Below are positions 1 to 11,277 of a stretch of DNA of 64,000 nt, one piece after another. Origin of the DNA: Labia minor (taxonomy: Eukaryota; Arthropoda; Insecta; Dermaptera; Spongiphoridae); contig OY720346.1 of assembly GCA_963082975.1 (NCBI GenBank), positions 75,198,767-75,262,766 on the forward strand, in the 5' to 3' direction. A program made the translations under genes and the position numbers. Under the pieces are notes generated by a model that was not told the DNA's origin, ran no database searches, and saw only the letters and a list, made by a program, of their open reading frames with translations. The number at the start of each line of letters is the position of its first letter. Position 1 is the stretch's first letter.

Positions 1-20
1 TAATGCTTCTTTTGAAAAAT

Positions 21-45
21 AATAATAATAATAATAATAATAATA
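21..45. repeat. (AAT)n microsatellite upstream of PEBP
   Basis: About eight AAT units lie in the 5' flank of the PEBP gene. They are open in frame and would encode poly-Asn if translated, but are more likely 5' UTR or intergenic. Confidence 0.8.
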
Positions 46-149
46 TAAAAACACTTCGTTTATATTTTATTTTTAATTTTATATTCATTGATAATAAATC
101 TTTAATAACGTTTTATCAACAAAAGATTTATTTGAAAATAAATCAATTA

Positions 150-689
150 ATGGATAAATCTGAAGTTGTACCTGATGTTTTAGATAAATTACCAGGATTA
201 ATTCTACAAGTGAAATATGGAGGGGCTGATGTGAAAGAAGGGAATGAATTGACCCCCACCCAAGTGAAATCACCTCCGAAATTGTCTTGGAATGGAGATG
301 CCTCACAATATTACACGCTTTGTATGACGGACCCGGATGCTCCTAGTCGTAAAAATCCAAAACAACGGGAATGGCATCATTGGCTGGTCGTGAATATCCC
401 CGGGGAGAGTATCGACAAGGGGGATGTGCTCTCTCAATATGTGGGCGCAGGTCCCCCCAAAGGGACTGGACTACATCGATACATTCTTGTGGTATACAAG
501 CAGCCCAATGGAAAACAAGAGTTTGCAAATGTCAAGAAAATTAACAATCGAACTGGAACTGGAAGAGGGAAATTCTCGATTCGATCATTTGCCAAGAGTC
601 ATGCTCTTGGAGAACCAATCGCTATTAATATGTTCCAAGCACAATGGGATGCTTATGTTCCCAAATTATATGAACAACTTAAAGGATAA
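150..689 (+). CDS. PEBP/RKIP-like phosphatidylethanolamine-binding protein
   Basis: This intronless frame encodes 179 residues, close to the usual 175-190 for animal PEBP1/RKIP proteins, and lacks a signal peptide, so it is probably cytosolic. The ligand-pocket signature is intact: DPDAPSR at residues 61-67, WHHW at 75-78, then GPPKGTGLHRY at 101-111. The C-terminal helix (about 160-179) is present. PEBPs bind phospholipid head groups or small anionic ligands, and some inhibit Raf/MEK signalling; the exact role here is inference. The frame stays open upstream to position 3, but that part is AAT-repeat and low-complexity sequence, so I chose the ATG at 150, where homology begins. The missing introns may be native or reflect a retrocopy; no poly(A) tract or target duplication was seen. 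Confidence 0.93.
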   Translation: MDKSEVVPDVLDKLPGLILQVKYGGADVKEGNELTPTQVKSPPKLSWNGDASQYYTLCMTDPDAPSRKNPKQREWHHWLVVNIPGESIDKGDVLSQYVGAGPPKGTGLHRYILVVYKQPNGKQEFANVKKINNRTGTGRGKFSIRSFAKSHALGEPIAINMFQAQWDAYVPKLYEQLKG

Positions 690-748
690 TTAAAAATAAT
701 TAAAATTGTATAATTCAATCGAAATCAAGCTCAATTATTTATCGTATC

Positions 749-980
749 TTATCTTATCTTATTATACTAGAAAAAATTTATTATATATGTATATATATTT
801 GTACTTTTGAAATATTAAAACGCCCGAAGGATTTTTATAAAATTCCCACCATAGATAATATTTATAAAGAAAAATCTATCTGTATTGGTTTCAGCCTCGG
901 GAAAATCATCTTTATTAGTTTTTTCTTAATTTAAAAGAGGAATTTTAATAATAATAAAAAAAAAAAATGGCGCCGCTGAA
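749..980 (-). repeat. Family C repeat fragment
   Basis: This is the minus-strand version of a repeat also at 1228-1645, 24470-24705, 40815-41603 and 47458-47832. Shared landmarks are the stretches around CAGCCTCGGGAAAATCAT and TAGTTTTTTCTTAATTTAAA, an (AT)n block, and the end TTATTATACTAG. Only the distal part is present here. Confidence 0.75.
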
Positions 981-1227
981 TACACGCATTTATATTCTTA
1001 TATTTTTTGTTCCTAATATAGAATGGTTTAAATTCTGTATTAATTAATACTTACATATACTACCTAATAGAATAATAAAAGAATTAAAATATAATTGAAT
1101 TATCAACATTTTAGTGTTTTTCGTTTTACACGGTTTTAACATTGAAAATTTAAGATTTCGATTTACACTGTTTTGTTCGGAACCAATCTTCTGTGTAAAA
1201 CGGGGGACAGGTGTATATATATATATA

Positions 1228-1645
1228 TATATCTTATCTTATTATACTAGCAAAAATTGTATATATATGTATTTTTGAAATATTAAACCACTCTAAGGAT
1301 TTTTTTTGAAATTCACAACATAGATAATATTTATAAAGAAAAATCGATCTGTATTGGTTTCAGCCTCGGAAAAATCATATTTATTAGTTTTTTCTTAATT
1401 TAAAATAGGAATTTTAATAATAATAAAATAAAAAAAATGGCGCCGCCCAACGCTGGACAGCGCTTCCTTAAATATAAAATATTTTAAATAAAATAAAATT
1501 AAGAATATTTATTTTAATAATATTTTGAAATGAAATTACGAAATATACATTATGTTATATCCACAGGCCATACTTTTCTGTCTTTCAGTGCATTAATACG
1601 TACGTTTAAGGGGTGTCTGTTTTATGATTATTTTTTTTAAATTTA
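1228..1645 (-). repeat. Family C repeat, longer copy
   Basis: This copy, in reverse orientation, runs from the TTATTATACTAG end through the CCGAGG module to the far end with CATTAATACGTACGTTTAAG. With the fragment at 749-980 it forms a direct repeat of the distal module, like the tandem array at 41030-41600. It carries no coding sequence. Confidence 0.75.
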
Positions 1646-1980
1646 TTATGTTCTTTTAAATTATTTGAAATTGTTTCCTATATTTTGTCGTTTATTTATT
1701 TTAAATAATAATTTTAATCTGAAATATTCATAGTTCATAAGGAATAATTTTTTTAAAGTACCGAATGACGGCTCGATGTGCCAGGTAATTATAATTATTA
1801 TATAAATGCAAACACATTATTAATAATAAAAATATTTATTTATTTTTAAGTTTTATTGACGATTAGCATGTCTTGGTATTTATTATAATTTTAAATTTTA
1901 AATTTTAAAACTAAATCATCAACTTGAATTGAAAATGTTTAGCGGTTGGTCAATATATCAACATAACATATGATATATAG

Positions 1981-2763
1981 CAGAGATGGCTAACCTTTTT
2001 TAAATAATCTTTTTGAAGTAACTAACATGCAATAAAATTGTCATGATTTTTTTTTCTCCATCAACTGTACCCCTTTTAGTTTGAATATATAATCGAAAAT
2101 TTTTGTATATCTAATAATTATCCTGTAGAAAAGTGTTATAATTTTAAATAATAAACTTTATACCAAAAAAAAAAAAAAATAAAATGATTATTAAAAAGTT
2201 TTGGAATTTATTTGTGGTAAAAATATATCTTTCCTAAAAATTGTAAAGCTTTGTTAAGTTTAATAAAAAATTTTAAAAAAATTAATTTTTCTTTTTTTTT
2301 TAATAAATATATTAAAATAAGAGCATATAAGAATATTCTGGTAATATTTCTTCGCCCCAATCAATTTTGAGTTTATAACTTAACAATTTCCCAAACAGAC
2401 AGAAAACGACTGACATGAAAAATACAAGTCTTATTTGGGTTCTTCAGGTCATGAAGAGAAATAGTTGAAAATTTTTTTAAATCCTGTACAATGCGATTTA
2501 TAATTTATCATGAATATTTTTATACTGAGAGGGAATTCAAGCGATATTTCAGTAATAAAATATACAATTTGCTGGTTTAATTTTTACTAAGATAGATAAA
2601 TAAATATTCAGTACTTCCAATTTCATAAATTGTAATTTTAATGTGTATTATTCAATTTTAATTTCATTGCTATTGAAAAAAGTTATAATTATTAAAAAAA
2701 TAATTTTGTCTTTATGCGTGCCATGAAATTTTTTAAACGTGCCACTTAGGTTCGCCATCGCTG
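1981..2763. mobile_element. Non-autonomous or decayed hAT element
   Basis: The termini are CAGAGATGGCTAACC on the left and GGTTCGCCATCGCTG on the right, an imperfect hAT-type inverted repeat. The flanking 8-mers ATATATAG (1973-1980) and GTATATAG (2764-2771) match at 7 of 8 positions, as expected for an old hAT target duplication. The interior is AT-rich. One short minus-strand open stretch near 2395-2460 could be transposase debris, but I cannot identify it. Confidence 0.75.
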
Positions 2764-2946
2764 GTATATAGAGATAGATGAAATTGTATACGATCCTTTA
2801 TATATTTAATTATGAAATTTTAATATAAAGGATGAAAATATTACTAGAATTGAATATGTATAATTGCTAGTTTGTTTTCAATTTATTTAATATAAATTAT
2901 ACAAGTATTAATAAATTGTAATATTGTAATATATGTAGTAGTTAAG

Positions 2947-3228
2947 ACGCCACAGGGTGAGAGGTTAGCATCGCTGACTCACATTCTCGTGGTCCCGGGT
3001 TCAAGTCCCGGGCCTGGCAAGGGAATTTCTCTAGCTGGGGTCTATGGGACGGAGTCAACCCAGCCTCCGGGATCAAAATTGGGAAAGCTACTTGATAGCG
3101 CCTCCGATCAAGAAAATCAAGGTAAAGGTTGATAGGACCCGTCTACTGATCATAGGACACCTAATTGATATAATCAACTTGATAGGCGTTGTCCTTGCGT
3201 AGGACGTACAATAGTCAGAGTTTTTTTT
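2947..3228 (+). mobile_element. tRNA-derived SINE, copy 1
   Basis: The head carries a T-arm-like B box (GGTTCAAGTCC) and an A-box-like motif. The body is shared with the copies at 7580, 54957 and 60966. The 15-bp sequence TATGTAGTAGTTAAG flanks it perfectly (2932-2946 and 3229-3243), showing target-primed insertion. The right end is GTCAGAG followed by a run of T, not poly(A). Confidence 0.93.
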
Positions 3229-3243
3229 TATGTAGTAGTTAAG

Positions 3244-3858
3244 TAATAGAATATTATTATATAGGTAAGTAAATTGTTCTACAAAGCTCTATATTTTATA
3301 TCATACTAAAAATAATAAATATTTTCTATAAAAGAATATCATATACACGTAAAAAAAAAAAAAAAAAATGAAAAGTCAATGTTACAAGGTGAAACTTGAT
3401 ATGAAAGGCGAAGGAAAAATATAAATAAGAATGAATGTGGAATTAAGATTATAAATCAATGATGAAGTCAAACATGAGAACATGAGAACATTTGACTGGA
3501 CCATGAACTCATTAGAGAGACATGTTAACTTCTTAAATTATTTTTTAGAAATTTTATTAATTAATTAATTTATTTTTGATGTATTTTATTTTATAATTGA
3601 ATAATTTGAAATGATTTCATTAATTATATAATAATATTAGAAATTGTTTTAAATCTTATTATTATTTAAATCAGTAGAGGGAGGGTGAATGTGGAATTTG
3701 CCTGATTTAAGGTTTAAAATTATTAAATTATTTATATTAATAATGAAATCAAAAAATGTGTGTCTAAAAAAAATAAAAAAAAATAGCAATTTCAAGTATT
3801 GTATCAATGATGTAAGAGTATTTCAATTATCAAATAGTTAATAGAATGTATTTATTAC
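3244..3858. other. AT-rich gene-free stretch
   Basis: This holds a poly(A) run near 3350 and simple AT-rich sequence. I looked on the minus strand for the next exon of the GK5-like gene and found none. Confidence 0.6.
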
Positions 3859-3952
3859 CTTTGATTGCGGTTTTCAAAACGTGAAGGACACATTTCCAAA
3901 GTTCATCCGGATTAATTTCAACGTATCCAGGTTTAGGATGTAAAATTTCAAC
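3859..3952 (-). CDS. GK5-like kinase, coding exon 2 (partial gene)
   Basis: Read on the minus strand, the exon starts after a TTTCAAG acceptor (AG at 3954-3953) and encodes 31 residues including HPKPGYVEINPDELW. This fits the segment after the first phosphate-binding motif in glycerol kinase 5-like FGGY kinases (pattern hP..GWVEIDP..LW). It ends AAAG at a GTAATA donor, a phase-1 junction. It joins the exon at 6672-6574 in phase 0 across a 2.6 kb intron, giving a continuous 64-residue N-terminus that aligns without a gap to my recollection of animal GK5. No downstream exon was found between here and the left edge, so the gene either runs past position 1 or is broken. Confidence 0.8.
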
Positions 3953-4219
3953 CTTGAAATATATATATATATATATAATAGATAAAGATATATATATAGA
4001 TAGTGTACTAATAAAAAAAATATATATATATACCTATAGATATTGTTATTGTTATATAGATATTGAAAAGATATCTTTTTAATATTAATCATATCAAATA
4101 AATATTTAAATATTTAATTTTTTTTCTGACTTCCCAACACATACCAAAGGCATACCTAAAAAGGGGATATTGCAGAGTGAAGTGACAAAACCAATTTCAG
4201 AATCTTTTGTTTATAGTTA

Positions 4220-4555
4220 ACTAGACACAAAACCAAAGTCACATGTAAACACGAAAATCACAAATACACAATAACCAAAAACAAAAGTCACAAAAGTCAA
4301 AATCATTCCAAATCAGATCGGTACCAGAAAAACATTGGCAATCTCCGAAAGTCGGACAACTGGCGAACACACTACACACCTTGCCATAAGGGAAACTTTA
4401 AGATTCCTCATACTTTTTGTTGGAAACCACATCCGTAAGCAGAAAAGCTTGTGGCGTTATCCACCTTGCTGTTCGTGATTTGGAATGATTTTGATTTTTG
4501 TAATTTTTGTGTTTACATATGACTTTGTGGTTTTGTGCCTAGTTTTGTAGCAAAC
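4220..4555. mobile_element. MITE-like inverted-repeat element
   Basis: The left arm (from ACTAGACACAAAACC) and right arm (GGTTTTGTGCCTAGTTTTG) are inverted copies. The similarity extends inward through CATGTAAACAC/GTGTTTACATATG and CATTCCAAATC/GATTTGGAATG. Non-coding; superfamily not assigned. Confidence 0.65.
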
Positions 4556-4564
4556 TTAGTTTGT

Positions 4565-5165
4565 CGTTAATTAAGATCATTGCATTGTGACTCAAAAGAT
4601 GAAATGTCAGATAAATACCTTAGGGCCCACAAAAATCTATTCTGCACGCTTTTCAATATTTTTGTTGTATATAATATCAGGATCCCTCAGTAATATTTTA
4701 TATGGGCACACCTTAGTGATTTCTATAGAAGTAGACAAGTCTCCACATTATTCAAGAATCTATATATACATCTAATCAATCCACCACCGCGGTAAGTAAG
4801 AAGTAGAGGTAGTCGAGTCAACGTGTCAAAAAAAAGAGTTTGGTATCAAGAAGTACTCCTAAATCAAATCTTTCATATCATATCCTCGTATAATAAATGA
4901 ATTTTATATTTTATATCTATAACGAGTCCAACAAATGTACGTTATATAATATGTTTTATTTAAATTCAAAGGAAGACCATTCTCCATCGACCAATTTTCA
5001 AACTTCTCCAATTGAGTTTTGCAGTAAAGTATAGTCCTCTCGACACTCAACAGACTGGTAGATTTTTCACATCATCGGCAAATAACAACATCTGACACTT
5101 AATTATATCATTAATAAAAATTAAAAAGAGCATTGGACCTAATTTTAATCTTTGGGATACGCCTG
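4565..5165 (-). mobile_element. Decayed non-LTR retrotransposon RT fragment
   Basis: On the minus strand the segment near 5165-5055 reads, with small breaks, as a reverse-transcriptase palm: LGPMLFLIFINDI followed by LLFADDVK, the FADD catalytic motif. Further along it reads LEKFENWSMENGLPLNLNK and DLGVLLDTKLFF, typical of RT thumb or connection regions of Jockey/CR1-type LINEs. After a frameshift comes RFLWALRYLSDISSF. Stops and frame changes show it is dead, and a MITE at 5177 cuts off its upstream part. Confidence 0.75.
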
Positions 5166-5176
5166 ATGTTATTTTG

Positions 5177-5677
5177 GGTAATTGTGTTTAGTCTTAACAA
5201 TGTATCATGATAAGACTTTACTAGTGGATTCCTTTTTTGATTCAAAACAAACTGCCCTTAAGAAGTATGTGGCGGTCGCTTCTAGTTTACGAGATAAAAA
5301 TTATTAAAGTTTGAATATACACTAGTTATGAATGAGCAGCCATTTAATAATGTTTTATTGACTAATTCACTAATTATTTACTTATTCCTAAAGAAAATTA
5401 TTTAATTAATTAATTAATTTTTTAATCTTCTTATATCCAAAACGAACTTACAAAAAAAACAGAAAATTAATGAAGCCCTCTGGTGGCCAAATAATAAAAC
5501 ATGTTATCTAAATAGAATATCAATGAATTGATATGCAAACTTTAATAATTTTCATCTCGTAAACAAGAAGCGACCGCCACATACTTCTTAAGGAAAGCTT
5601 GTTTCGAATCATCAAAGGAATTCACTGGTAAAGTTTTATCCAAATCCATGATACATCGGTTAGACTAAACAATTACC
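5177..5677. mobile_element. Long-terminal-inverted-repeat MITE, copy 1
   Basis: The ends GGTAATTGTGTTTAGTC and GACTAAACAATTACC begin inverted repeats of well over 100 bp each. Both arms contain the GTATCATG, AAACTTTACTAG/CTGGTAAAGTTTTAT and GCGACCGCCACATACTTCTTAA segments. It is non-coding. A second copy is at 31016-31530 and a terminal fragment near 36462-36483. Confidence 0.85.
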
Positions 5678-5689
5678 TTATATTGATTA

Positions 5690-6560
5690 ATATTATATAT
5701 AAATTTATAGTTTAAATTGCTTTATTTTCATATTTATGAAGATTTTATTACATCAAAAGAGGGAGAGAAGAAGATGTGGTTTTTAATCATGACATAGATA
5801 TTATATTTATATACATATTATATGATATAGGTATATAAATAGCTGCTACCTATTGAGATCAAAAATTAATTGATTACCATTTCAATGAGATAAATAAGAT
5901 AAGTGATGGTTTGATTTAATATTTGATTGTGACAGTTTTTATATATTCTATTGCTTATTATTAATTGATATTAAAATATCAATTGAACTAAATGATATAT
6001 CTATAATTTCTAGGTTATTACGTATACATAATGATAAAAACTATTTCAATTATCTACTGTAATTATTATAATTAAAAATAATAATATTTAAAAAAAACTA
6101 TTTAAATTTAAATTAAATACTAAAAAGATTTATTTCAATAAAATTTCAGGAAAATTATTATAAAAGATAAATTGAAATAATTTTTATATAAATTAAATAA
6201 ATTTTATGTAAATTAAGTTTTTATCTAGATATAAATTTTATCTAGTAGTAAATTAATATAGGTACTACATGTGATATGTTTAAAAGGAAAATTAAAAAAA
6301 AATTATTTGATAAGAGAAAAAATAATATATGAAAAATTGAATCAACATAAATCAAAGTGTATAATGGATTTTAAATGTGTAACTTGACTGGGAATAAACT
6401 TAATCTGATGAGTATATATAGTTCATCTTTTTCTATAAAATTATAAATTTTGTTAAAATTTATTAAAAATCGAATGCTTCATTTTTACTTATAAAAAGGA
6501 ATGAAAAATAATATAATTTATTTATTAGTAATTTTAAATTGTTTTTTTTTTTAATGAAAG
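5690..6560. other. AT-rich intron sequence, nothing recognised
   Basis: This lies within the inferred 2.6 kb intron of the GK5-like gene. No open frame, RNA gene or repeat family was recognised. Confidence 0.5.
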
Positions 6561-6573
6561 AAAATTTTTATAC

Positions 6574-6672
6574 CGAATCTTGTGCCGAAGCTATAATCCT
6601 GGCAGTGGAATCAATCACTTGACATCTAATAGTTGTCGTACCCACATCAAGAGCAACTACATATCCACCCAT
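6574..6672 (-). CDS. GK5-like FGGY carbohydrate kinase, N-terminal coding exon
   Basis: The minus-strand exon encodes 33 residues beginning MGGYVVALDVGTTTIRC. DVGTTxxR is the FGGY/ASKHA phosphate-1 motif that binds ATP at the kinase N-terminus. It ends ...AQDS at a GTATAA donor in phase 0, matching the exon at 3952. The family phosphorylates glycerol or related polyols; the GK5 branch assignment rests on the sequence following this motif in exon 2. The ATG is preceded directly by a strong acceptor (TTTTTATTTTGCAG), suggesting a non-coding or short first exon further right. A family A transposable element begins only 19 bases from the ATG (at 6691), so part of the acceptor region abuts the insertion. 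Confidence 0.85.
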
Positions 6673-6690
6673 CTGCAAAATAAAAAAAAA

Positions 6691-7328
6691 TTAGCTGGAG
6701 TGTCTCCACTCGACTATCTCGCAATTTGAATTGGATTAAATAACATAATATATTATATTTAAATTAAATTTAATTAATTATAAATTATAAATAATAAATA
6801 ATAAATATTAAACCAGCGCATGTTTGGCTTTTTGTTGATGGCACCACGTCACGTGTTGACGCGTGAGATTTTCAGTGTTAAAAAATTAATTCTGGTAATT
6901 TCAGAGAATCAATCAAGCTGAAATTCTATATATAGCAGTTTTATATAATTATTAATCATGTGAAAAATTATCAAACATATATCTTTATTTTTACGGTCAC
7001 TTTAGAGGAAAAAAAATCAAAACGTTGTAGGTAATGACCCTCTTCCGGTTGAGCTACATTTCTCAAAAGTTGATAGAAAACTATGAATTTTGAATAATGT
7101 CCATGTACCAAATTTCATCATTCTAGCTCAAACCGTTTTTGCGTAATCTTGCCTACATACATACACACACACATACACACATACACACACACATACACAC
7201 ACACACACAGACATTTTTCTCAACCTTAGTGAAAATGATTCAGGAACCTTCAAAACGTATAAAAACATCAAAATCTCAACATCGAAAATTTTCATGATCG
7301 CAATACTATCTCTGGCGAGATAGTAAAA
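6691..7328 (-). mobile_element. Family A Helentron-like element, copy 1
   Basis: Left end TTAGCTGGAGTGTCTCCAC contains a hairpin (TGGAG tgt CTCCA) followed by the subterminal repeat ACTATCTCGC. The right end is the palindrome CTATCTCTGGCGAGATAG carrying its reverse complement. A (CA)n microsatellite lies near 7156-7210. Strand is given with the hairpin end as 3'. Confidence 0.85.
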
Positions 7329-7336
7329 ACATAATA

Positions 7337-8085
7337 AAGGAGCCATCATTGGGGTAGCGAGCTTAACTCGCGCCCAGAGCACAATCCCATTTTAGCGCCC
7401 ACCACACATTCGATAATTATATAATATTATATGTAATAAATACTCTCAAATTAATAAATAAATAAAGTAAAAAATAAATAAATAAAGTCATAGGCTCAAG
7501 CTAGGTTTTAAATCTGAGACAAAAAATGTAGTTGGGAAAACAAGAATAGATTTTGAAATGTATATGATCATCAATAGAAGGCGCCACAGGGTGAGAGGTT
7601 AGCGTAGCTGGCTCATATTGTCGTGGTCCCGGGTTAAAATCCCGGAACTGGCAAGGGAATTTCTCTAGCTGGGGTTTATGGGACGGAGTCCACCCAGCCC
7701 AGATCAACATTAGGAAAGCTACTTGATAGCGCCTCCGATCAAGAAAATCAAGGTAAAGGTTGATAGGACCCGATCTACTGATCATAGGAAACCTAATTGA
7801 TATAACCGACTTGATAGTTGTACTTGAGTAGGACGTACAAAAGTCAAAGGGTTTTTTATATGTTCACCTATAATTACTTCAAAAGATACCTATTATTTTT
7901 TGTTTTTACCTTTTTATAAAGAAATATTTTAAAAAAACTGGCACTAAATTGAAAATATATTTTCCAGTAATTATTTATAATAAAAATAAAAATTATCCAC
8001 CAATTTTTTTTTTTTGATTGCGAACTATTTGGCGCCCCTTAGTTAGTAGCGCCCGGGTCCCCCTGCCTTTATGCTTCTTAAAGCA
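7337..8085. repeat. GCGCCC-rich repeat split by a SINE
   Basis: GC-richer segments at 7340-7400 (GCGCCCAGAGC, TTAGCGCCCACC) and 8030-8080 (TTGGCGCCCC, TAGCGCCCGGG) look like two halves of one repeat or hAT-type MITE interrupted by SINE copy 2 and AT-rich sequence. The boundaries are uncertain. Confidence 0.4.
7580..7857 (+). mobile_element. tRNA-derived SINE, copy 2
   Basis: This carries the A box TAGCGTAGCTGG, a perfect match to TRGCNNAGYNGG. The B-box region is mutated (GGTTAAAATCC). The body is colinear with copy 1, and the right end is GTCAAAGGGTTTTTT. The possible target repeats TATATGATCATC and TATATGTTCACC are imperfect, so this copy looks older. Confidence 0.85.
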
Positions 8086-8701
8086 TCTCACCCTGTTTAC
8101 ATCTAATATTACATCATTTTATTTCTATTAAATATAGAAAAAAATTTTAATGCTACATATATATATTATATAATACAAAGATTAGTATTTATAAAAAAAA
8201 TTTGTTTATTTTTTCTTCCTTAAAATATTTCCATTGCCATTCAAACTGAAGGTCAATAATTAACTTTTGATTTTTTTTATCTTAATTACTTAGTTATATG
8301 TACTAAAAAGTAGGTATAGTAATCTATGTTTTATACATAATAAAACAAAGATATACATATTTATAAAATACAAATAAATCTAGACCGAAATATAAATACA
8401 TAATAAATGTTATTATTTTGTTTATCACGAGGAATAAATTTATAATAATTTAAAAGATGAAAATGAATTTGAATTTCATAAAATATATAGAATGCAACCC
8501 TTAAGGGAAGTGGTTGGAAGATTATTGATATTTATGGTGAGAGAAATTATTTCAAATATATAATTAGGTACTTAATTATTATTTAATATTTAGATATTGT
8601 GTACATAAATGTATAATTATTTTTCTAGCTTCCGGTTGAATTAAATAAATTTAATCAATAATAATGAAAAAAAGAAATTAAAAATTTTAATAAGATTTTC
8701 G

Positions 8702-9263
8702 ATTTTACTATCTCGCCAGAGATAGTATTGCGATCACGGAAATTTTCGATGTCGAGATTTCGATGTTTTTATAAGTTTTGAAGGTCCCAGAGTCATTTTC
8801 ACTAAGGTTGAGAAAAATGTCTGTGTGTATGTAGACAAGATTACGCAAAAACGGTTTGAGCTAGAATAATGAAATTTGGTACACAGGCATTATTCAAATT
8901 TTGTAGTTTTCTATCAACTTTTGAGAAATGTAGCTCATCCGGAAGAGGGTCATTAACTACATCGTTTTGATTTTTTTTCCTCTAAAGTGACCATAAAAAT
9001 AAAGATGTATGTTTGATAGTTTTTCACATGATTAAAATTTGTATAAAACTGCTATAGATAGAATACTGCAAATCACGCGCCAACACGTGACGTGGTTCCA
9101 TCAACAAAGAGCCACACATGCGCTCGTTTAATAAATATTAAATATTTATTGATTTTAATTTATAATTTATAATTAATTAAATTTAACCTAAATATAATAT
9201 ATTACATTATTTAATACAATTCATTGCGGGATAGTCGAGTGGAGACACTCCAGCTAATTTTAT
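8702..9263 (+). mobile_element. Family A Helentron-like element, copy 2
   Basis: It runs from TTTTACTATCTCGCCAGAG to GCGGGATAGTCGAGTGGAG and the CACTCC hairpin arm. This is the orientation in which the terminal hairpin is at the 3' end. It lacks the (CA)n expansion. Confidence 0.85.
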
Positions 9264-9558
9264 TTGAATTTAATATTAATTTGAATTTTGAGTTGTGAGC
9301 GCATCGATGCAAATTGAGGATCCCACTCATAACAGCAAATTACAAGTCTATTAAGTTCAATTCAATTTCATTAACAGTAAATTTTCTTATTTGTTAGATG
9401 AATAAATGAATGGATCTACACCATCTAGAAGACCCCTAAAATAGTTGAGATTATCCTAGGGTAGGGAGAAAAAAAAGAGAAAGAGAGAGAGAAAGTAGTA
9501 AAACCGGTATGGAAAATTAAAAGAGGACTAAAATGAAGAAACTAATCCCACGACTCGA

Positions 9559-9609
<51 letters not shown>

Positions 9610-9838
9610 AGAAAACAAAATAAGCCACTTGTAGAGAAAGAATAAAACAATCGAATTTAAATTTTTTAAAGATTTAAATTTAAATTCCTTAAAGAATTCT
9701 TAAAAAAAAAAAATTTTGTTTTTAAGATTATTTTCATCGTCTAGGCCTCTAGACAAAGACAATCGTTTCCTGCACCGAAGGGGAATAGTAGGACACCTAC
9801 GAAAATAATGATACCACAATGAGTTAACAAATTCAAAA
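9264..9838. other. Gene-free stretch with (TA)n microsatellite
   Basis: This contains a purine-rich AGAGAG tract near 9468-9495 and an uninterrupted (TA)n of about 45 bp at 9560-9605. No gene was seen. Confidence 0.6.
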
Positions 9839-10428
9839 AATCTGGAGTGTCTCCACTAGGCTATCTCGAATTTTGAATTGGATTAATTATCATATATTAT
9901 ATTTAAATTAAAATTAATTAATTAAATTATAAATTAAAATTAATTAATAACAGTTATTAAACCAGCCCGTGTTTGGCTCTTTATTGATGGCACCACGTCA
10001 CGTGCTGACGCGTGATTGGCAGTTAACGGGTTAAAATTTTTTAAAAATTAATTCCTGTACTTTCAGTGATTCAATCATGCTGAAATTCTATGTATAGTAG
10101 TTTTATACAATTTCTAATCATGTAAAAAACTATCAAACATATATCTTTATTTTTACGGTCAGTTTAGTGGAAAAAAATGAAAACGTGGTAGGTAATGGTT
10201 CTCATCCGAATGAGCTACTTTTCTCAAAAGTTGATAGAAAACTACAATTTTTGAATAATGCCTGCGTACCAAATTTCATTATTCTAGCTCAAACTCTTTT
10301 TGCGTAATCTTGTCTACATACATACAGGCTAGTGAAAAAGACTCAGGGACCTCCAAAACGTATAAAAACATCAAAATCTCGACATCGAAAATTTTTGTGA
10401 TTGCAATATTTTCTCTGTAGTAAAAATG
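9839..10428 (-). mobile_element. Family A Helentron-like element, copy 3
   Basis: It starts TCTGGAGTGTCTCCACTAGG. The core is intact (CACGTCACGTGCTGACGCGTG), but the terminal palindrome is reduced to TTCTCTGTAGTAAAAA, so the subterminal repeat is lost. It is a degraded copy. Confidence 0.8.
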
Positions 10429-10944
10429 ATTAACCTATTATTCTATGGTGTTCAAAAAAGTATAGCAGATCCAACAAAAACCTATGGTAATGAATAAGAA
10501 GTATCTCCTTTCACAAATATGTGCACCATATTCTTATATATGATATATAATATGTAAGTATTTAGTATTTTGATTTTCAAAAATAAAATTTTTTAATTTA
10601 TGTATTCATATTTCAATCGGTGTGATTCATTTGTCCATTGAAATCCTTTTGCATTACTATTAATTTAATATGATTATATAATAAAATATTTTTATCGTAA
10701 TATAAATATAATTGCAAGTAAAATAAGAAACTATATTTTTATTTACTTTAATTAGTTTATATTATAAATTATAATAAATTAAGAAAATAGCAAAACATTT
10801 TAATGCCGGTATTGAATTTAAAGTTATTTTTTGTTTTTTATTTTTCTTTTATTCTCCCTCTCACATCTCTTTTTTTTGATTTTCTCAATTACCTTATGAA
10901 TACTTTTTTGAAAATTTTGTCTCTCTCTCTCATTTAGATATATA

Positions 10945-11277
10945 GGGCAAAGCATCAGTCGTTGGCCCCCTTAAGCATTGCAGAACAATCTGTGTCAAAT
11001 TAGGTTTGCAGAACAATAGCATTTTGATGAATAAAAAAAAAATCATTTTCTCATGACATATTTTCAATAAGCACTTTAAAAAACAAATCCTGAAAAATAC
11101 AGTTATTGGCCCCCTATTATATTTATTGGCCTAGGTATTCTATAGTGATTATACAACCATACGATTACATAACCATAGTTAATAGCGCAATTTATAAAAT
11201 AAAAATCTCTTATTATTTGTGTTTTAGTGATAGGGGGTCAATGACTGCCTCGGGGCCAACGTCTGTATCCTTTACCC
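10945..11277. mobile_element. MITE with GGGYAAAG termini
   Basis: The ends GGGCAAAGCATCAGTCGTTG and the complement of CAACGTCTGTATCCTTTACCC are an inverted pair followed by GGCCCC. TATA lies on both sides, possibly the target duplication. The interior repeats the TTGGCCCCC motif and is non-coding. Confidence 0.65.

Noticed and set aside
2947-3020. Possible functional tRNA gene
   Set aside because: Only the internal promoter boxes and a T-arm-like segment are tRNA-like. The A-to-B spacing is short, the rest does not fold as a cloverleaf, and it is part of a repeated SINE.
7128-7382. 84-codon minus-strand frame rich in Cys/Val
   Set aside because: It is the (CA)n microsatellite and conserved body of a family A element; homologous frames recur in the other copies (for example 40585-40827, 34406-34630) and vary with repeat length.
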